Shown piece by piece: positions 16,108-25,379 of a stretch of DNA of 44,905 nucleotides. The DNA lies in contig NZ_LMUW01000207.1 of the NCBI RefSeq assembly GCF_009765735.1, positions 48,673 through 93,577 on the forward strand, given 5' to 3'. This DNA is from Xenophilus sp. L33 (GTDB taxonomy: Bacteria > Pseudomonadota > Gammaproteobacteria > Burkholderiales > Burkholderiaceae_C). Made by a program: the position numbers and the translations under genes. How positions within the stretch are numbered: the stretch's first letter is position 1; each line of letters opens with the position of its first letter. The notes under the pieces were generated by a model, which was not told the DNA's origin, searched no databases, and saw only the letters and a program-made list of their open reading frames with translations.

Positions 16108-17379
16108 ATGAGAAAAAAGGACGATCTCCAAGCCGCTGGGCCGCCGGCCGCTACGCCGAGCGGCGCGGCGCTCATCCCATCGGGCCAGGCCAGTGGCCAC
16201 GAATGGAGCCTGGTGGAACCTGCCGGGCACGACGCCTCCGAACTGAACGAGTCCACCACGCAGGCGGCGCGGGACCTGCTCGACGAGGGTTCCTCGGACA
16301 ACACCCAGGCCTCCTATGCGAGCGCCATGCGCTACTGGCAAGCCTGGTACGCCCTGCGGCGCCCGAGCGCCCTTGCGGAGGCCGCCGGGCGCGGCGGCAA
16401 GGCCTGGGAGGCCGAGAAGCTGGCGCTTCCGGTCCCCTATGCGGTGGTTGTCACTTTCATTGCGGACCATGCGCAGCGAACCAGAAAGCGCGGCAGCGGC
16501 CGCGCGGGGGACGCCGATGGGCTCACCTGCGAGATGCCCGCGGAGGTCGAGCGCGCGCTCCTGGCCAGCGGCGCGAAGGGCAAGCCGGGCCCGATGAAGC
16601 TCGGGACGCTCCTGCACCGCGTGACGGTACTCTCCAAGGCCCACCGGATCACCGGGCAACTCAATCCCTGCAAGGATCAGCGCGTGGTCCAGCTCCTGAC
16701 CAAGACGCGCACGGCCTACGCCAAGCGCGGCCAGGCCGCCCCGAAGAAGCAGCAGGCCCTGACCGCGGACAAGCTCGCGCAGCTCCTGGACACCTGCGAC
16801 GACAGCCTGCAGGGGGTGCGCGATCGCGCCCTCCTCGCCTTCGCCTGGGCCACGGGCGGGCGCCGGCGCTCGGAGGTGAGCTCGGCCCTCGTCGAGAACC
16901 TGCAGGCCGAGCCCGGCGGCAACTACTCCTACCTGCTCGGCTTTTCCAAGTCGAACCAGACGGGCGAGGAGCGTGTGGACAACCGCAAGCCCCTGGTCGG
17001 TCCCGCGGCCGCGGCGCTGCGCGCCTGGCTGGCCGTCTCGAAGGTGACGTCAGGGCCGATCTTTCGGCGCGTTCGCGGGGAGAAGGTCGGACCGCCTCTC
17101 ACGGGCGAGACCGTGCGCAACATCGTCAAGGAGCGCTGCAAGCTGGTACCGGGCCTGGACCCGGCCGAGTTCTCGGCGCACTCGCTGCGCTCGGGGTTTG
17201 TCACGGAGGCCGGGCGCCAGAAGGTGCCGGTACCGGAGGCCATGGCCATGACGGGCCACAGCTCGATGGACACCTTCATGGGCTACTACCGCGCGGCGGA
17301 GCTGCAGCAGAGCGCCGCGGCGAACATGCTTGGGAATGCCCTTGCCGCGGCGGACAAGCCGAAGGATGGGGCTGCCTAG
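16108..17379 (+). CDS. Tyrosine recombinase / phage integrase family
   Basis: 423 residues. ATG 16108 is preceded by GAGGG. Residues about 50-205 form the SAM-like core-binding region (STTQAARDLLDEGSSDN, ASYASAMRYWQAWYALRR), preceded by a 50-residue unstructured N-terminus. The catalytic domain has Arg at GGRRRSE (about 251-256), Lys281 in FSKSNQ, HSLR (His358, Arg361), His384 in TGHSSM and Tyr393 or 394 in MGYYR, a complete active-site set. It should cut and rejoin DNA at a specific site in the cytoplasm. The site may be the AT-rich region just upstream. It probably integrates or resolves a mobile element, with no transposase-type partners nearby. Confidence 0.9.
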   Translation: MRKKDDLQAAGPPAATPSGAALIPSGQASGHEWSLVEPAGHDASELNESTTQAARDLLDEGSSDNTQASYASAMRYWQAWYALRRPSALAEAAGRGGKAWEAEKLALPVPYAVVVTFIADHAQRTRKRGSGRAGDADGLTCEMPAEVERALLASGAKGKPGPMKLGTLLHRVTVLSKAHRITGQLNPCKDQRVVQLLTKTRTAYAKRGQAAPKKQQALTADKLAQLLDTCDDSLQGVRDRALLAFAWATGGRRRSEVSSALVENLQAEPGGNYSYLLGFSKSNQTGEERVDNRKPLVGPAAAALRAWLAVSKVTSGPIFRRVRGEKVGPPLTGETVRNIVKERCKLVPGLDPAEFSAHSLRSGFVTEAGRQKVPVPEAMAMTGHSSMDTFMGYYRAAELQQSAAANMLGNALAAADKPKDGAA

Positions 17380-17531
17380 CGAATGCAAGATCACTGCGCC
17401 CCTGGGCGTGCAGGCAGTGCACAACGTCGTGACGGAGCTGCGCACGCGCCCTGCGCTCGGGCTAGCGCCGCCGCGGCGCGTGGGCGCCCATCCCGCGGAT
17501 CGACCGAAAAGCTTAGAACCGCAAGTGCAGA

Positions 17532-18992
17532 CTACAGATGGCGCAGCAGCGCGATCGCCAGAACCCCGAGGCTCAGACCGATTGCCCAGTTGACCTTCGT
17601 GCTGACGGTCGCGATGGTTTTTCTGACCTGATCGGCCACCGCGTTTTCGCGCGAAATCTGAGCGTCCTGAAATGCCTTGAGGTCTGACAGGAATGATTTC
17701 TGGGACGCTTCGTAGTTCTGCACGATGGCAAGCACGTAAGCCTTGGTGGCGACCTGTTCGAAGTCGACGTTCTGGCTAAGCCGCTCGAGAAAACCCGCCA
17801 CCATCTCGTCATCATTGACAACGCGTGCCGGCGGTGCCGTCCGCTTTTCTTCGTCCCGAAACCATTGGGGCCGTGTCTTCTGGTAGTAGGCCCGCCACGA
17901 TTTGAACCGATTGACGGCTGCCAGATCGTCGTTCTTCTGTGCCCACGCCAAGGTTTTGAGCACATCCCTTCCCGCCTCCGAGCGCCAGATTAAGGGGTTC
18001 TCCAAGGCCTCGTTGACGACCAAGGCGCCATCGCGCTCAACCGCGTCCGACAGCTGCGAAAGCTCATCCATCCTGCCATAGCGATACGCGGCCGCCCGGA
18101 CCGCCCTATCGTCGCTATTAAGCATTGTGTGCAGATAGGCGCCCCGGAACCGACCGAGCTGCGTCCGAGCGAGGCCGCGGCGGACGCCTTCGAACGGAGT
18201 AAGCCACCCACTCTCGACCGCGGATGCTTGTTCTTCGCTCGATGTTGATTCGTCTTCGGCGTGTCCCGAATCCCAGCGGGCTGCGATTTCCAGAGGCTCC
18301 TGAACGTCGACGTCGGGATACAGGTTTTCATACAACGCATCCAAGGCGCGAGCCCACCGTTCGGTAATCGGAACTGACGCCGCGAGTCGCCACGCTGCGT
18401 CAAAAACGAGGTGGTATTCGGCGTCGGACACGGCGTCGAAGGGACCGTCGTAGGCCGCATTCATGCGCTCGTTCTTCGCCAGGTAGTGCACGATCGTGAT
18501 GAGTCGCTTGTCGCTCAAGTTGGCGTATTCCTTCCTCCTTCCCAGGAGCGATCGAAGGAACGTGTCACTAAGGCGGGTGTTGCCGAGAAGTGCCTCCAAC
18601 TCGACCTCGGGAGTGCTCTCGAGCCAGTCGGCCGTCTTTGCGTCGTTCCCGAAAAGGTTGACCGGGAATCCCGGAAAGAGCGGCTGCTCAAACCGCGTGT
18701 TCGACAACACCGCAAGGCGAAGTGCGCGAGACGGCTCGGGGGACTTAAAAATGGCAAGCAGTGTCTGAGACGACCTCCCGTATCTTGCTAGCGTCAGATC
18801 GATTAGTGGATCACCCCTGCCGAGGAGCGCATGCTCCGCAAATTCATCGACTACGAATGTGTCTCTCGCATCCCAGAGCCTTGAGGCCTGAGCCTTGAAC
18901 AGCGCCGCGATGGCCTCTGGGCTCATGGTCATCAGTTCGTCATGGGTGATGATGGCGGTCGGCTTGCGATAGGGCTCTTTGGTCGGCTCCAT
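17532..18992 (-). CDS. Tail-anchored protein of unknown function, homolog of the 6383-7699 product
   Basis: 486 residues. ATG 18992 follows AGGAGACC, a strong ribosome binding site. No signal peptide. Shared with the 6.4 kb gene: GRGDPLIDLTLARYGRSSQT (about 58-77), LRLAVLSNTRFEQPLFPGF (about 91-109), VELEALLGNTRLSDTFLR (about 129-146) and NEALENPLIWRSEA (about 323-336), plus a C-terminal anchor (WAIGLSLGVLAIALL) preceded by a short coiled coil (ENAVADQVRKTIATV). A Ser/Glu-rich insert (DESTSSEEQAS) separates two halves. The gene is AT-richer than its neighbours. Function unknown; the domain arrangement suggests a cytoplasmic sensor or scaffold held at the inner membrane. It converges with the recombinase gene. 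Confidence 0.85.
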   Translation of the reverse strand: MEPTKEPYRKPTAIITHDELMTMSPEAIAALFKAQASRLWDARDTFVVDEFAEHALLGRGDPLIDLTLARYGRSSQTLLAIFKSPEPSRALRLAVLSNTRFEQPLFPGFPVNLFGNDAKTADWLESTPEVELEALLGNTRLSDTFLRSLLGRRKEYANLSDKRLITIVHYLAKNERMNAAYDGPFDAVSDAEYHLVFDAAWRLAASVPITERWARALDALYENLYPDVDVQEPLEIAARWDSGHAEDESTSSEEQASAVESGWLTPFEGVRRGLARTQLGRFRGAYLHTMLNSDDRAVRAAAYRYGRMDELSQLSDAVERDGALVVNEALENPLIWRSEAGRDVLKTLAWAQKNDDLAAVNRFKSWRAYYQKTRPQWFRDEEKRTAPPARVVNDDEMVAGFLERLSQNVDFEQVATKAYVLAIVQNYEASQKSFLSDLKAFQDAQISRENAVADQVRKTIATVSTKVNWAIGLSLGVLAIALLRHL

Positions 18993-19154
18993 GAGGTCTC
19001 CTGGTCGTTGTTTTGGCGCGCATGGTAGCGCCCCAAAAGGTCCGCACCAAGCCCTTGCCGGGGCTCAGATCCGGAGGCGGTCCTTCGTAAGCAAGCGAGC
19101 TTCTCGAACCGGCAGGAGCAGCGCGTGCCGGCCGGTGGCTGTGTTGCTAGACCT

Positions 19155-19799
19155 CTAGCGAATCACCGAGAGGACTTCGCGCTCGAGCACCCCAGTCGGA
19201 ACGCAAGTGATGCCCTCCTTGGCGCCAGGCGGCGTGGGGTACTGGCCTGAGGAATTGGAGTTGAAGCTCACGGAGTCGGCGATCCGGTCCTGGCGGCCGT
19301 TGACGTCAACCACAGCGAGGACGCGCTTCACCACATACCGCGTATTCGCCGAAACCCGTGTCTGGTTCGGGCCGACCTCTTCGAACACGAGGTTCATCCG
19401 GCCCTCGAGCTCCATGGTTCTGTCGACCTTCAACCAGATCCCATCCGTGATGAGCTCGTGCGTGACGTTGGCACGCGCGACTGGGAAGTCATAGTTGCGC
19501 TCGCCACGGGCGTTCTTCACGAATGCGGACATCTCGCCGCAGTCGACATATTTTTCAGGATCTCCGGCGTAGCTGACGTTCACCAGCCCCGAGTTCTTGT
19601 CGATGGTGTTGATCACGAAGAACTGTCGGCCTAGCTCCGGCACCGCGGCATTCCAGACGGCCTCCCGAGACTTGTCGATCACCTTGACGTTGGTGACGAC
19701 AGGGGCCGCGGCTTAGGGCTTGGTGTAATTCACGGTTCCCGTTGCGCAACCGCTGAGCGCCACCACGCCGCAAACCGCCATCCATGTGCGAAGGTTCAT
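19155..19799 (-). pseudogene. Lipoprotein gene interrupted by in-frame TAA
   Basis: ATG 19799 begins MNLRTWMAVCGVVALSGCAT, a clean lipoprotein signal (LSGC lipobox, Cys18), then GTVNYTKP and TAA at 19713-19715. The same frame continues AAAPVVTNVKVIDKSREAVW and runs to TAG-type stop at 19155, for 214 codons in all. The downstream part (GRQFFVINTIDKNSGLVNVS, PEKYVDCGE) and the leader match a known family of proteobacterial lipoproteins of about 200 residues, in which no stop occurs. A single substitution explains the break. Expression from an internal GTG at 19682 would lack the signal peptide. Confidence 0.75.
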
Positions 19800-19952
19800 T
19801 TTCATTTGTTCTTTCGAGTTGGACTGATGCTACCCGTGGCGCGGCGGCGGACCACTCCGCGCCTGGCGGCTTGCGTGACTTTTGTCACATCAAAGCGATG
19901 GATCGTTGCGGTTCTGTTTCAGATCGTTGCAGAACGAGGCATACTGTTGTCC

Positions 19953-20570
19953 ATGAACTCAAGCACCTCCGAAACCGCGACCCCCGATGCCGATTCGATC
20001 CTTCAGGCGGCGCTCGCCGCGGATGCCCCAAAGGAGGACATGACGGCGTTCAAGCCGGCCATCGCCGCCTTGCGCTTGAAGGGCTACACCTGGCGCGAGG
20101 TCGCCGAGTTCCTCAACGCGAAGGGGCTCAAGGTCGACCATGTGAAGGTCTACCGCCTGATGCAGGCCGACGATGTCTTCGTGGTGCCCGAGGCACGCGA
20201 GTATGTCGACGCGCTCCAAGCCCTGAAGAAGGGCAAGGAACTGCCGGCCGAGGTCCTCGCCATGCTCAAGTTTCACTGGGCAGCCAACAACCGCACCGCG
20301 ACCTTCACGCAGCTGGCTCAAGCCGGCGTCGACGCCGGTCCGCGTCGGGGCCAGGTCGCCAAGCACATCGAAGCCAACCGCATCTACGGCAACTTCGCCG
20401 CCCGCCTGGCCAAGCAACTCGGCATGACGCTCGCCAAGGGCCCGCGTGGCGATTTCGCCAGCAGCGCGATCGGTTTCGAGAACCCTTACAAGACCAAGAC
20501 GATGCAGGTCCAGCTGGTCATGCACCACGAGCTGGCCAAGGCGCTCGAGCTGCTTGGCTGGGTCAATTGA
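19953..20570 (+). CDS. HTH protein with C-terminal domain shared with its neighbour
   Basis: 205 residues from ATG 19953, after ACGAGGC. Residues about 36-65 (AIAALRLKGYTWREVAEFLN, then KVDHVKVYRLM) form a probable helix-turn-helix. Residues about 105-205 (MLKFHWAANNRTATFTQLAQ, RIYGNFAARLAKQLGM, and a hydrophobic HHELAKALELLGW end) parallel the C-terminal half of the next gene's product in length, motif order and an LLELGY-type end. The domain of this type (a polar start, TATxLA, then NxxYGxLA) occurs in uncharacterised and restriction-associated proteins. It may regulate the cluster. It is followed 20 nt later by the 20591 gene, so they share an operon. Confidence 0.75.
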   Translation: MNSSTSETATPDADSILQAALAADAPKEDMTAFKPAIAALRLKGYTWREVAEFLNAKGLKVDHVKVYRLMQADDVFVVPEAREYVDALQALKKGKELPAEVLAMLKFHWAANNRTATFTQLAQAGVDAGPRRGQVAKHIEANRIYGNFAARLAKQLGMTLAKGPRGDFASSAIGFENPYKTKTMQVQLVMHHELAKALELLGWVN

Positions 20571-20590
20571 TCAACAACAGGAGAAGAGCA

Positions 20591-21142
20591 GTGGGAAAAC
20601 CATACGGAAAGACGATCGGCCCGTTCTCTGTAGCGGCGCGAGAGCAAGGCGAAACGTACGCGGGCGCCATCTTCCACGATGGAAAGCGCATCGAGATGCA
20701 GGCCGGGATGGCTTCGCAGAAGGAAGCTGAAGACTGGACACTGCGCCGCGTGAACGAATTGGTGCGCGAGCAGATCGATCTTCAGGAGGTGCCCAGCCAC
20801 GCTCAGGTGGTGGAGGCTTTTGCCACCCTGCCTCCACTGAGCGCCGGCTATCGTCAGATGCTCAAGGCGCACCTGCATGCGCCAGACCGAAGGATCACGG
20901 CGACCGAGCTGACCAAGGCAGCGGACTACGCTGGCGTGCAGAGCGCGGCCAACCTTCACTACGGCACCCTCGCCCATGAGGTGTGGTGCAAGTTGCCGCG
21001 TCACCTCCCCATCGATGAACGAACCGATGTACCGATCTGGACATTCATGCTCGCCGACGGCAAGCGGGCCCAGCCGAGCGATGAGTGGGTTTGGACCATG
21101 CGCCCGCACATCGCCGATGCGCTGCTGGAACTCGGCTACTGA
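20591..21142 (+). CDS. Partner protein with ANLxYGxLA-type domain
   Basis: 183 residues from GTG 20591, with AGGAGAAG upstream; the GTG is preferred because no ATG with a better site lies nearby. Residues about 1-60 (TIGPFSVAAREQGETYAGAI, EMQAGMASQKEAEDWTLRRV) form a small alpha/beta module. Residues about 88-183 carry YRQMLKAHLHAPDRRITATE, ADYAGVQSAANLHYGTLAHE and end IADALLELGY, resembling the C-terminal domain of the protein before it. This domain type is known from proteins linked to restriction and DNA modification. The gene is 20 nt after the HTH gene and 16 nt before the WYL-like gene. Confidence 0.7.
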   Translation: MGKPYGKTIGPFSVAAREQGETYAGAIFHDGKRIEMQAGMASQKEAEDWTLRRVNELVREQIDLQEVPSHAQVVEAFATLPPLSAGYRQMLKAHLHAPDRRITATELTKAADYAGVQSAANLHYGTLAHEVWCKLPRHLPIDERTDVPIWTFMLADGKRAQPSDEWVWTMRPHIADALLELGY

Positions 21143-21158
21143 CCAGACGAGAACACCG

Positions 21159-21528
21159 TTGGCAGAACCACCTCGACTGGAATCCGGCGCATCGTGCGGC
21201 AGCGGCACGCCGGTGCGGACCGAGACGCTTGCCGATGGGACGCGTCGACACACGCTGGCCGATGGGCAGATATTCGAGGAGGACGGGCCACTCTTCCGCC
21301 TCGAATACCTGTCAGCCTTCCCTGGAGAGACCTACAGCCGGGATATCGCGATCTTCGGGCTGGATGAGCGCAGGCATCTCTTCAGGGCCTGGTGCTACGT
21401 CTACAAGGCGCTGCACCTACGCCTTTTCCAAGGTGGTCAGCCTGGAAGAGATCGCGACTGGGAAGACCATCTCCGGCAACGAATTGCGCGTCCTCATGGG
21501 CGGCGCGCCGCCGCCGGACAACCGTTGA
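21159..21528 (+). pseudogene. WYL-like domain protein, frameshifted
   Basis: A TTG at 21159 (ACGAGAA upstream) opens MAEPPRLESGASCGSG and continues to FRLEYLSAFPGETYSRDIAI, FGLDERRHLFRAWCYVYKA. Near 21411 one extra C shifts the frame; the other frame gives CTYAFSKVVSLEEIATGKTI, SGNELRVLMGGAPPPDNR, ending at TGA 21526-21528. Repaired, it is about 122 residues. GETYSRDIAIFG followed by FRAWCY and a basic end resemble the WYL fold, which senses ligands and regulates defence and CRISPR loci. Without repair the C-terminal half is lost. It is 16 nt behind the previous gene. The WYL assignment is by pattern only. Confidence 0.55.
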
Positions 21529-21664
21529 GTGGACCTGCCAGGCCCACCCCGCGCGTCTCGGGAAAATCTTCACGAACAAGATCCGTCATCGCTGCGCAGC
21601 AGTTCCTGGAGGTCGCATCCGTACAAGCCGCTGGCATGATCACCAATCCCGAGAGACAACAAAA

Positions 21665-23143
21665 ATGCCCCCATTGACAATCGCGAAGCCGGGCGGCCCC
21701 ATCGCACGGGTCTACGCCGCCATCGACGGCTTCCACCGTTCGTTCGGCTGCTGGCCAGACATCATCGAAGCGCACCCAGAAACGATCGCCGGCGTCGAAG
21801 ACGTCCTCACACCGCTCGGCCTCGAGCGACTTCGAAGCAAGATCGGTTGGAGCCCATGCCGCGAACTGCACGTTGTCGCCTTGGGAAACGACAACACCCT
21901 GCGGTTCGACTACGACCAGGTCGATCGGACCCACTCGACATCTACAGATCAGGCTCGCGAATGGCTGGGGCTTGGCCAGTGGGAGGATCAGTTCGCCGAA
22001 CAGCCGCTGCCTGAGCTCGACGATGACCAAGGCGGAAGCGCCGGCGTCGATCCGCGGGGCCCGGCGGTTCAGAACGACGGCGGCATTCTCGTACGCGTGC
22101 TCCACGCGATCGATGCCTTTCGCGCACGGTACGGACGCTGGCCGGATGCCTTCGCCTCGAACCAGGAGACCTTCGACGCTCTCTTGAAGCACCACCTCAC
22201 CAAGGTGGGCGCGAAGCGCTTTCGCCAGAAGCTCAAGCTCATCGAGTCGGCCACCTACAAGCTCGAAGCCAGGGGGCTTGACGGCCTCGTGTTCGACTAT
22301 GTGACCGACGCATGGACCGAGGAGCCCCCCGCAGTCGCCCGGCAGTGGCTTGGACTTCAGGAGGCAAATCCGGAGTCTGTGGTGCCTACCGAGCCTGAGC
22401 CGGCCGATGCGAAGCATGTGCAGTCTTCATCGCAAAAACAAGCCGCAGCGCAATCCATCCCGCAACCTGTCCAGCCAACCGCTCTTGGCAAGAAGATGAG
22501 CTCTACCGCACCCGAGGTTTCCTCACAGATCGTCTACGTGCTCACGAATCCATCCATGCCCGGCCTCGTGAAAATCGGCAAGACCACCCAGATGGAAGTC
22601 GAGATGCGCATGAAGCAGCTCTACGGTACCGGCGTGCCCGTCCCGTTCGACTGCGCCTTTGCCTGCCAGGTGAAGGACGCCGCCGAGGTGGAGAAGGTGC
22701 TGCACTTCGCGTTCGACAACGACCGCATCAACCCCAACCGCGAGTTCTTCCAGATCGAGCCCGAGCGCGTAGTGGCCATCTTGAAGCTCCTGGAGGTCAA
22801 GGACATCACCGGCCAGTTCGAGCAGCAGATCGAAGCCGATGTGACCACCGCCGATCGCCAGTCCGCTCAGAAGATGAAGGATCGCCGCCCGCGTATGAAC
22901 TTCATCGACCTCGGCATTCCAGTGGGCTCGATCCTGGTCTCCAAGGACGGACAGGCGCAAGCCACGGTCATGAGCGATCGAACGGTGTCGTTCCAGGGCA
23001 CTGAGCAATCTCTCACCGCGGTCACGCGCAAGGTGCTGGGGCTCGATCCGAATGCTCCGATCCAGCCGTCTCCGTATTGGACGTTCAACGGCAAGAGTGT
23101 GAAGAAGATCTACGACGAGTACCACGCAGGTGACGCGGACTAA
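21665..23143 (+). CDS. Two-repeat / T5orf172 (GIY-YIG-type) nuclease / RAMA protein
   Basis: 492 residues from ATG 21665; GAGAG lies upstream. Residues about 11-103 and 139-231 are two copies of one module (each with ARVYAAIDGFHRSFGCWPD or VRVLHAIDAFRARYGRWPD, then a FDYDQVD or FDYVTDA block and REWLGL or RQWLGL). Residues about 289-378 match the T5orf172/MUG113 branch of GIY-YIG nucleases: IVYVLTNPSMPGLVKIGKTT with Tyr291 and Lys306, later His347 and Glu360. Residues about 411-487 match the RAMA domain (NFIDLGIPVGSILV, VSFQGTEQSLTAVTR, SPYWTFNGKSVKKIY), found with restriction enzymes and thought to bind modified DNA. A defence-type nuclease that reads DNA modification is plausible. It follows the WYL-like gene by 136 nt. 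Confidence 0.85.
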   Translation: MPPLTIAKPGGPIARVYAAIDGFHRSFGCWPDIIEAHPETIAGVEDVLTPLGLERLRSKIGWSPCRELHVVALGNDNTLRFDYDQVDRTHSTSTDQAREWLGLGQWEDQFAEQPLPELDDDQGGSAGVDPRGPAVQNDGGILVRVLHAIDAFRARYGRWPDAFASNQETFDALLKHHLTKVGAKRFRQKLKLIESATYKLEARGLDGLVFDYVTDAWTEEPPAVARQWLGLQEANPESVVPTEPEPADAKHVQSSSQKQAAAQSIPQPVQPTALGKKMSSTAPEVSSQIVYVLTNPSMPGLVKIGKTTQMEVEMRMKQLYGTGVPVPFDCAFACQVKDAAEVEKVLHFAFDNDRINPNREFFQIEPERVVAILKLLEVKDITGQFEQQIEADVTTADRQSAQKMKDRRPRMNFIDLGIPVGSILVSKDGQAQATVMSDRTVSFQGTEQSLTAVTRKVLGLDPNAPIQPSPYWTFNGKSVKKIYDEYHAGDAD

Positions 23144-23347
23144 GCCAGACTTGGATTGGAGGTGTTCGTCCGCGTCACTCCACGCAGCCGCTGGTCCATG
23201 GAATGCCAGTCGGCGTGGTCTCTCGTGCTTTTGGTCACGTCCCGGCTTTCTAAATCGAGCCTCACTCTCGCGCTATCGAGATCGCGCAGGTTACGTTCCC
23301 TCAGGTGTCTGGGCGCGTGCCCCTTCACGTCACTATGGGCCGACGAA

Positions 23348-25324
23348 ATGAATGAGCTGGCAAAGATGAAATGCCCGACTGAAGGCCGCGGACGCTTCAC
23401 TACATCGCGGGTTGCGTTGCTTGTGATCGCGGCGGCGAGTTGCTTCGCAGCGCGTGCCCAGGACGTCCCTGAGGGGGCCTACCCCGGAACGATGTCGTGC
23501 GGCCCCTCGGCACTGGGCGGGCAGGATCCCTCTTTCGTCAGTCCCGTCACGATGACGGTTTCTGGGAGGAAGGTCAGGTGGGAGCGGCCGGCAGCGGGAA
23601 CCAAGGAAGTTATGGAAGGCGCGCTTGGCGAGAGCGGTATCGAAATTGAAGGTTTCGGTGGCTTCGTCAATCCGAACTCGCACCAGGCGTCCTTCGACTG
23701 GAAGACGTCGGTGTCGCTGACGCGCACTGAATTTGGCTTCTCCGGCCCGGCGCAGATCAGGTCGAAGGACGGCGCGATGTTGGTGCGGGAATGCACCGTT
23801 ACGCTGAGCCAACCGGGCGGACAGCGAAACATCCAGCTCGCAGCGACGCCATTCCCGTCAACCGCATCGGCGCCAACGCCGCCGGCCGTCGACCCAGCGC
23901 CGCCCAGCGTGACCGTCGCAGCGGCAAGTGCGCCGACGGCGGTGCTCGGACTGTTCGGCGAACAAGGCGCCCAAGGTGCGCAGGGTGCGGGTTCGATTCC
24001 CCCGGCAGGGCCTTTGCCTGAGCAGCCTTCGAAGCCGAAAACACAATCGGCGGAGGCGGCGGCGCAGCAAGCCCCTGAGCCCGCGTCGCGTCCGCAGTTG
24101 CCGTCGGGCAGGCCCGGAGCCGCGGCTCTACCAATGGCGAGCGTTCCTACTCCCGCCTCGCAAACGGCGAGCGCGTCCGTGTCCCTTGGCGTGCCAAGCG
24201 CAACGCCATCTCAGCCGCGTACCGTTGCGGCGAGCCTCGAGGGCTATTCGGGACCAGCTGCCTCAACGCAGGCGCCTCCCGCTGAGCCGCCCCGCGCCGC
24301 GGCGATGAAATTCCAACGACCCGAAGATGCCCGGCCATGGCCAGAAAACCCTTCACATTTGGCCAACTGCAATACGGGGCTTTTATCCAAAGCGCAATTC
24401 CAGGTGTGCGAGGATCCTCAGACCTCGTCCGCCTTCTTGGCGCTTAACAACGCGTTGGTCCCATTGCTGAATCGTCTGTACGACGTGGATCAGGAGGCCA
24501 AGAAAGAGATAAGAGTGAAGGCGTTGGCTGCGTACGCGGACCTGTGGCGCAACCTTGATCTCAGATGTCCAGGACTCGAATATTCGTGCATTGAACAAGC
24601 AACGAAGTTGGCAGCATCGAAAGCTGATGAAGTGACCTCAACCGCGGTAGCTGAGGCCGCTGACGCGCGTAAAGCAGCTCAGGACCGGTACTACGAGCAA
24701 AGCGATCGCGCACCCCTGGTAGTGACCAATGGCGGAGGAGGCATCAAAGAGGCGGGGAACAATCGCTTTCTGTCATCAATCTTCGTTGAAAATCATTCCG
24801 AGAACGCCTATAGTCAAATCGAAGTCTCATGCGGCCTGTTCGTCAACTGGGGCGACGAGAAGTCAATCGAGCCAGAGTTCTCCTACTCGATTCATGCAGG
24901 GATTGCCCCGAAGTCCCACACGGTCTCCTTACCGAGGATGGAGGTGCCGTGGAACCCGGACTCGCACGCCGACGCAAGGATCGTCAAGTGCCGCGTACTG
25001 AACACTATCGCCGCGTCGGCGTCTGAAGCGGCTGCGGCAGTGCAAAAGAACCAGGCAGAAACCGCGCTCATTCAGCAGCGAACGCAGATGTTCTTGGCCC
25101 AACGGGACGCTGATCGCGCGGAGCAAGCTGGCGATCAAGTGGCCCGACTGGATCGGGCGATGGCGTCTATCAGGCCGGCTCCGGAATGTCGTATTTCGTT
25201 GGAGTCGATGCAGGCGTACCGCGAGTCGGTGGTCGCGATGCAGAGGTCCGGTCAAGTGAGGTCGGCGGCGTCGATCGTCGACGCTGCGATCGTCGACGCC
25301 AGGCAGAGAGGATGTACCAACTAG
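23348..25324 (+). CDS. Large exported protein, unknown function
   Basis: 658 residues from ATG 23348 (an alternative is ATG 23366). A signal peptide follows (RVALLVIAAASCFAARAQ). Residues about 40-165 form a beta-rich first domain (VPEGAYPGTMSCGPSALGGQ, then VTMTVSGRKVRWERP). About 175-320 is a Pro/Ala/Ser-rich disordered linker with an unusual GAQGAQGAG run. The second half holds CNTGLLSKAQFQVCEDPQTS (lysozyme-inhibitor-LprI-like Cys pattern), then YSQIEVSCGLFVNWGD. The rest is a helical, Gln/Ala-rich tail. Probably periplasmic; a family is not recognised. The start is not certain. Confidence 0.65.
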   Translation: MNELAKMKCPTEGRGRFTTSRVALLVIAAASCFAARAQDVPEGAYPGTMSCGPSALGGQDPSFVSPVTMTVSGRKVRWERPAAGTKEVMEGALGESGIEIEGFGGFVNPNSHQASFDWKTSVSLTRTEFGFSGPAQIRSKDGAMLVRECTVTLSQPGGQRNIQLAATPFPSTASAPTPPAVDPAPPSVTVAAASAPTAVLGLFGEQGAQGAQGAGSIPPAGPLPEQPSKPKTQSAEAAAQQAPEPASRPQLPSGRPGAAALPMASVPTPASQTASASVSLGVPSATPSQPRTVAASLEGYSGPAASTQAPPAEPPRAAAMKFQRPEDARPWPENPSHLANCNTGLLSKAQFQVCEDPQTSSAFLALNNALVPLLNRLYDVDQEAKKEIRVKALAAYADLWRNLDLRCPGLEYSCIEQATKLAASKADEVTSTAVAEAADARKAAQDRYYEQSDRAPLVVTNGGGGIKEAGNNRFLSSIFVENHSENAYSQIEVSCGLFVNWGDEKSIEPEFSYSIHAGIAPKSHTVSLPRMEVPWNPDSHADARIVKCRVLNTIAASASEAAAAVQKNQAETALIQQRTQMFLAQRDADRAEQAGDQVARLDRAMASIRPAPECRISLESMQAYRESVVAMQRSGQVRSAASIVDAAIVDARQRGCTN

Positions 25325-25379
25325 GTTGCAGGAACAGCCGGCACCACCTCCACGACCTGAGCCCGCGGTTCCTCCGGGC

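Noticed and set aside
15955..16659. Minus-strand open frame overlapping the recombinase start
   Set aside because: The + strand has complete catalytic motifs downstream in one frame with a ribosome binding site; the antisense frame is Arg/Gly-rich.
23981..24010. GGTTCGATTCC (23990-24000), like the T-arm of a tRNA
   Set aside because: It lies within a good coding frame (a Gly/Ala/Gln run); there is no matching acceptor stem, D-arm or anticodon arm upstream, and T-arm pairing is imperfect.
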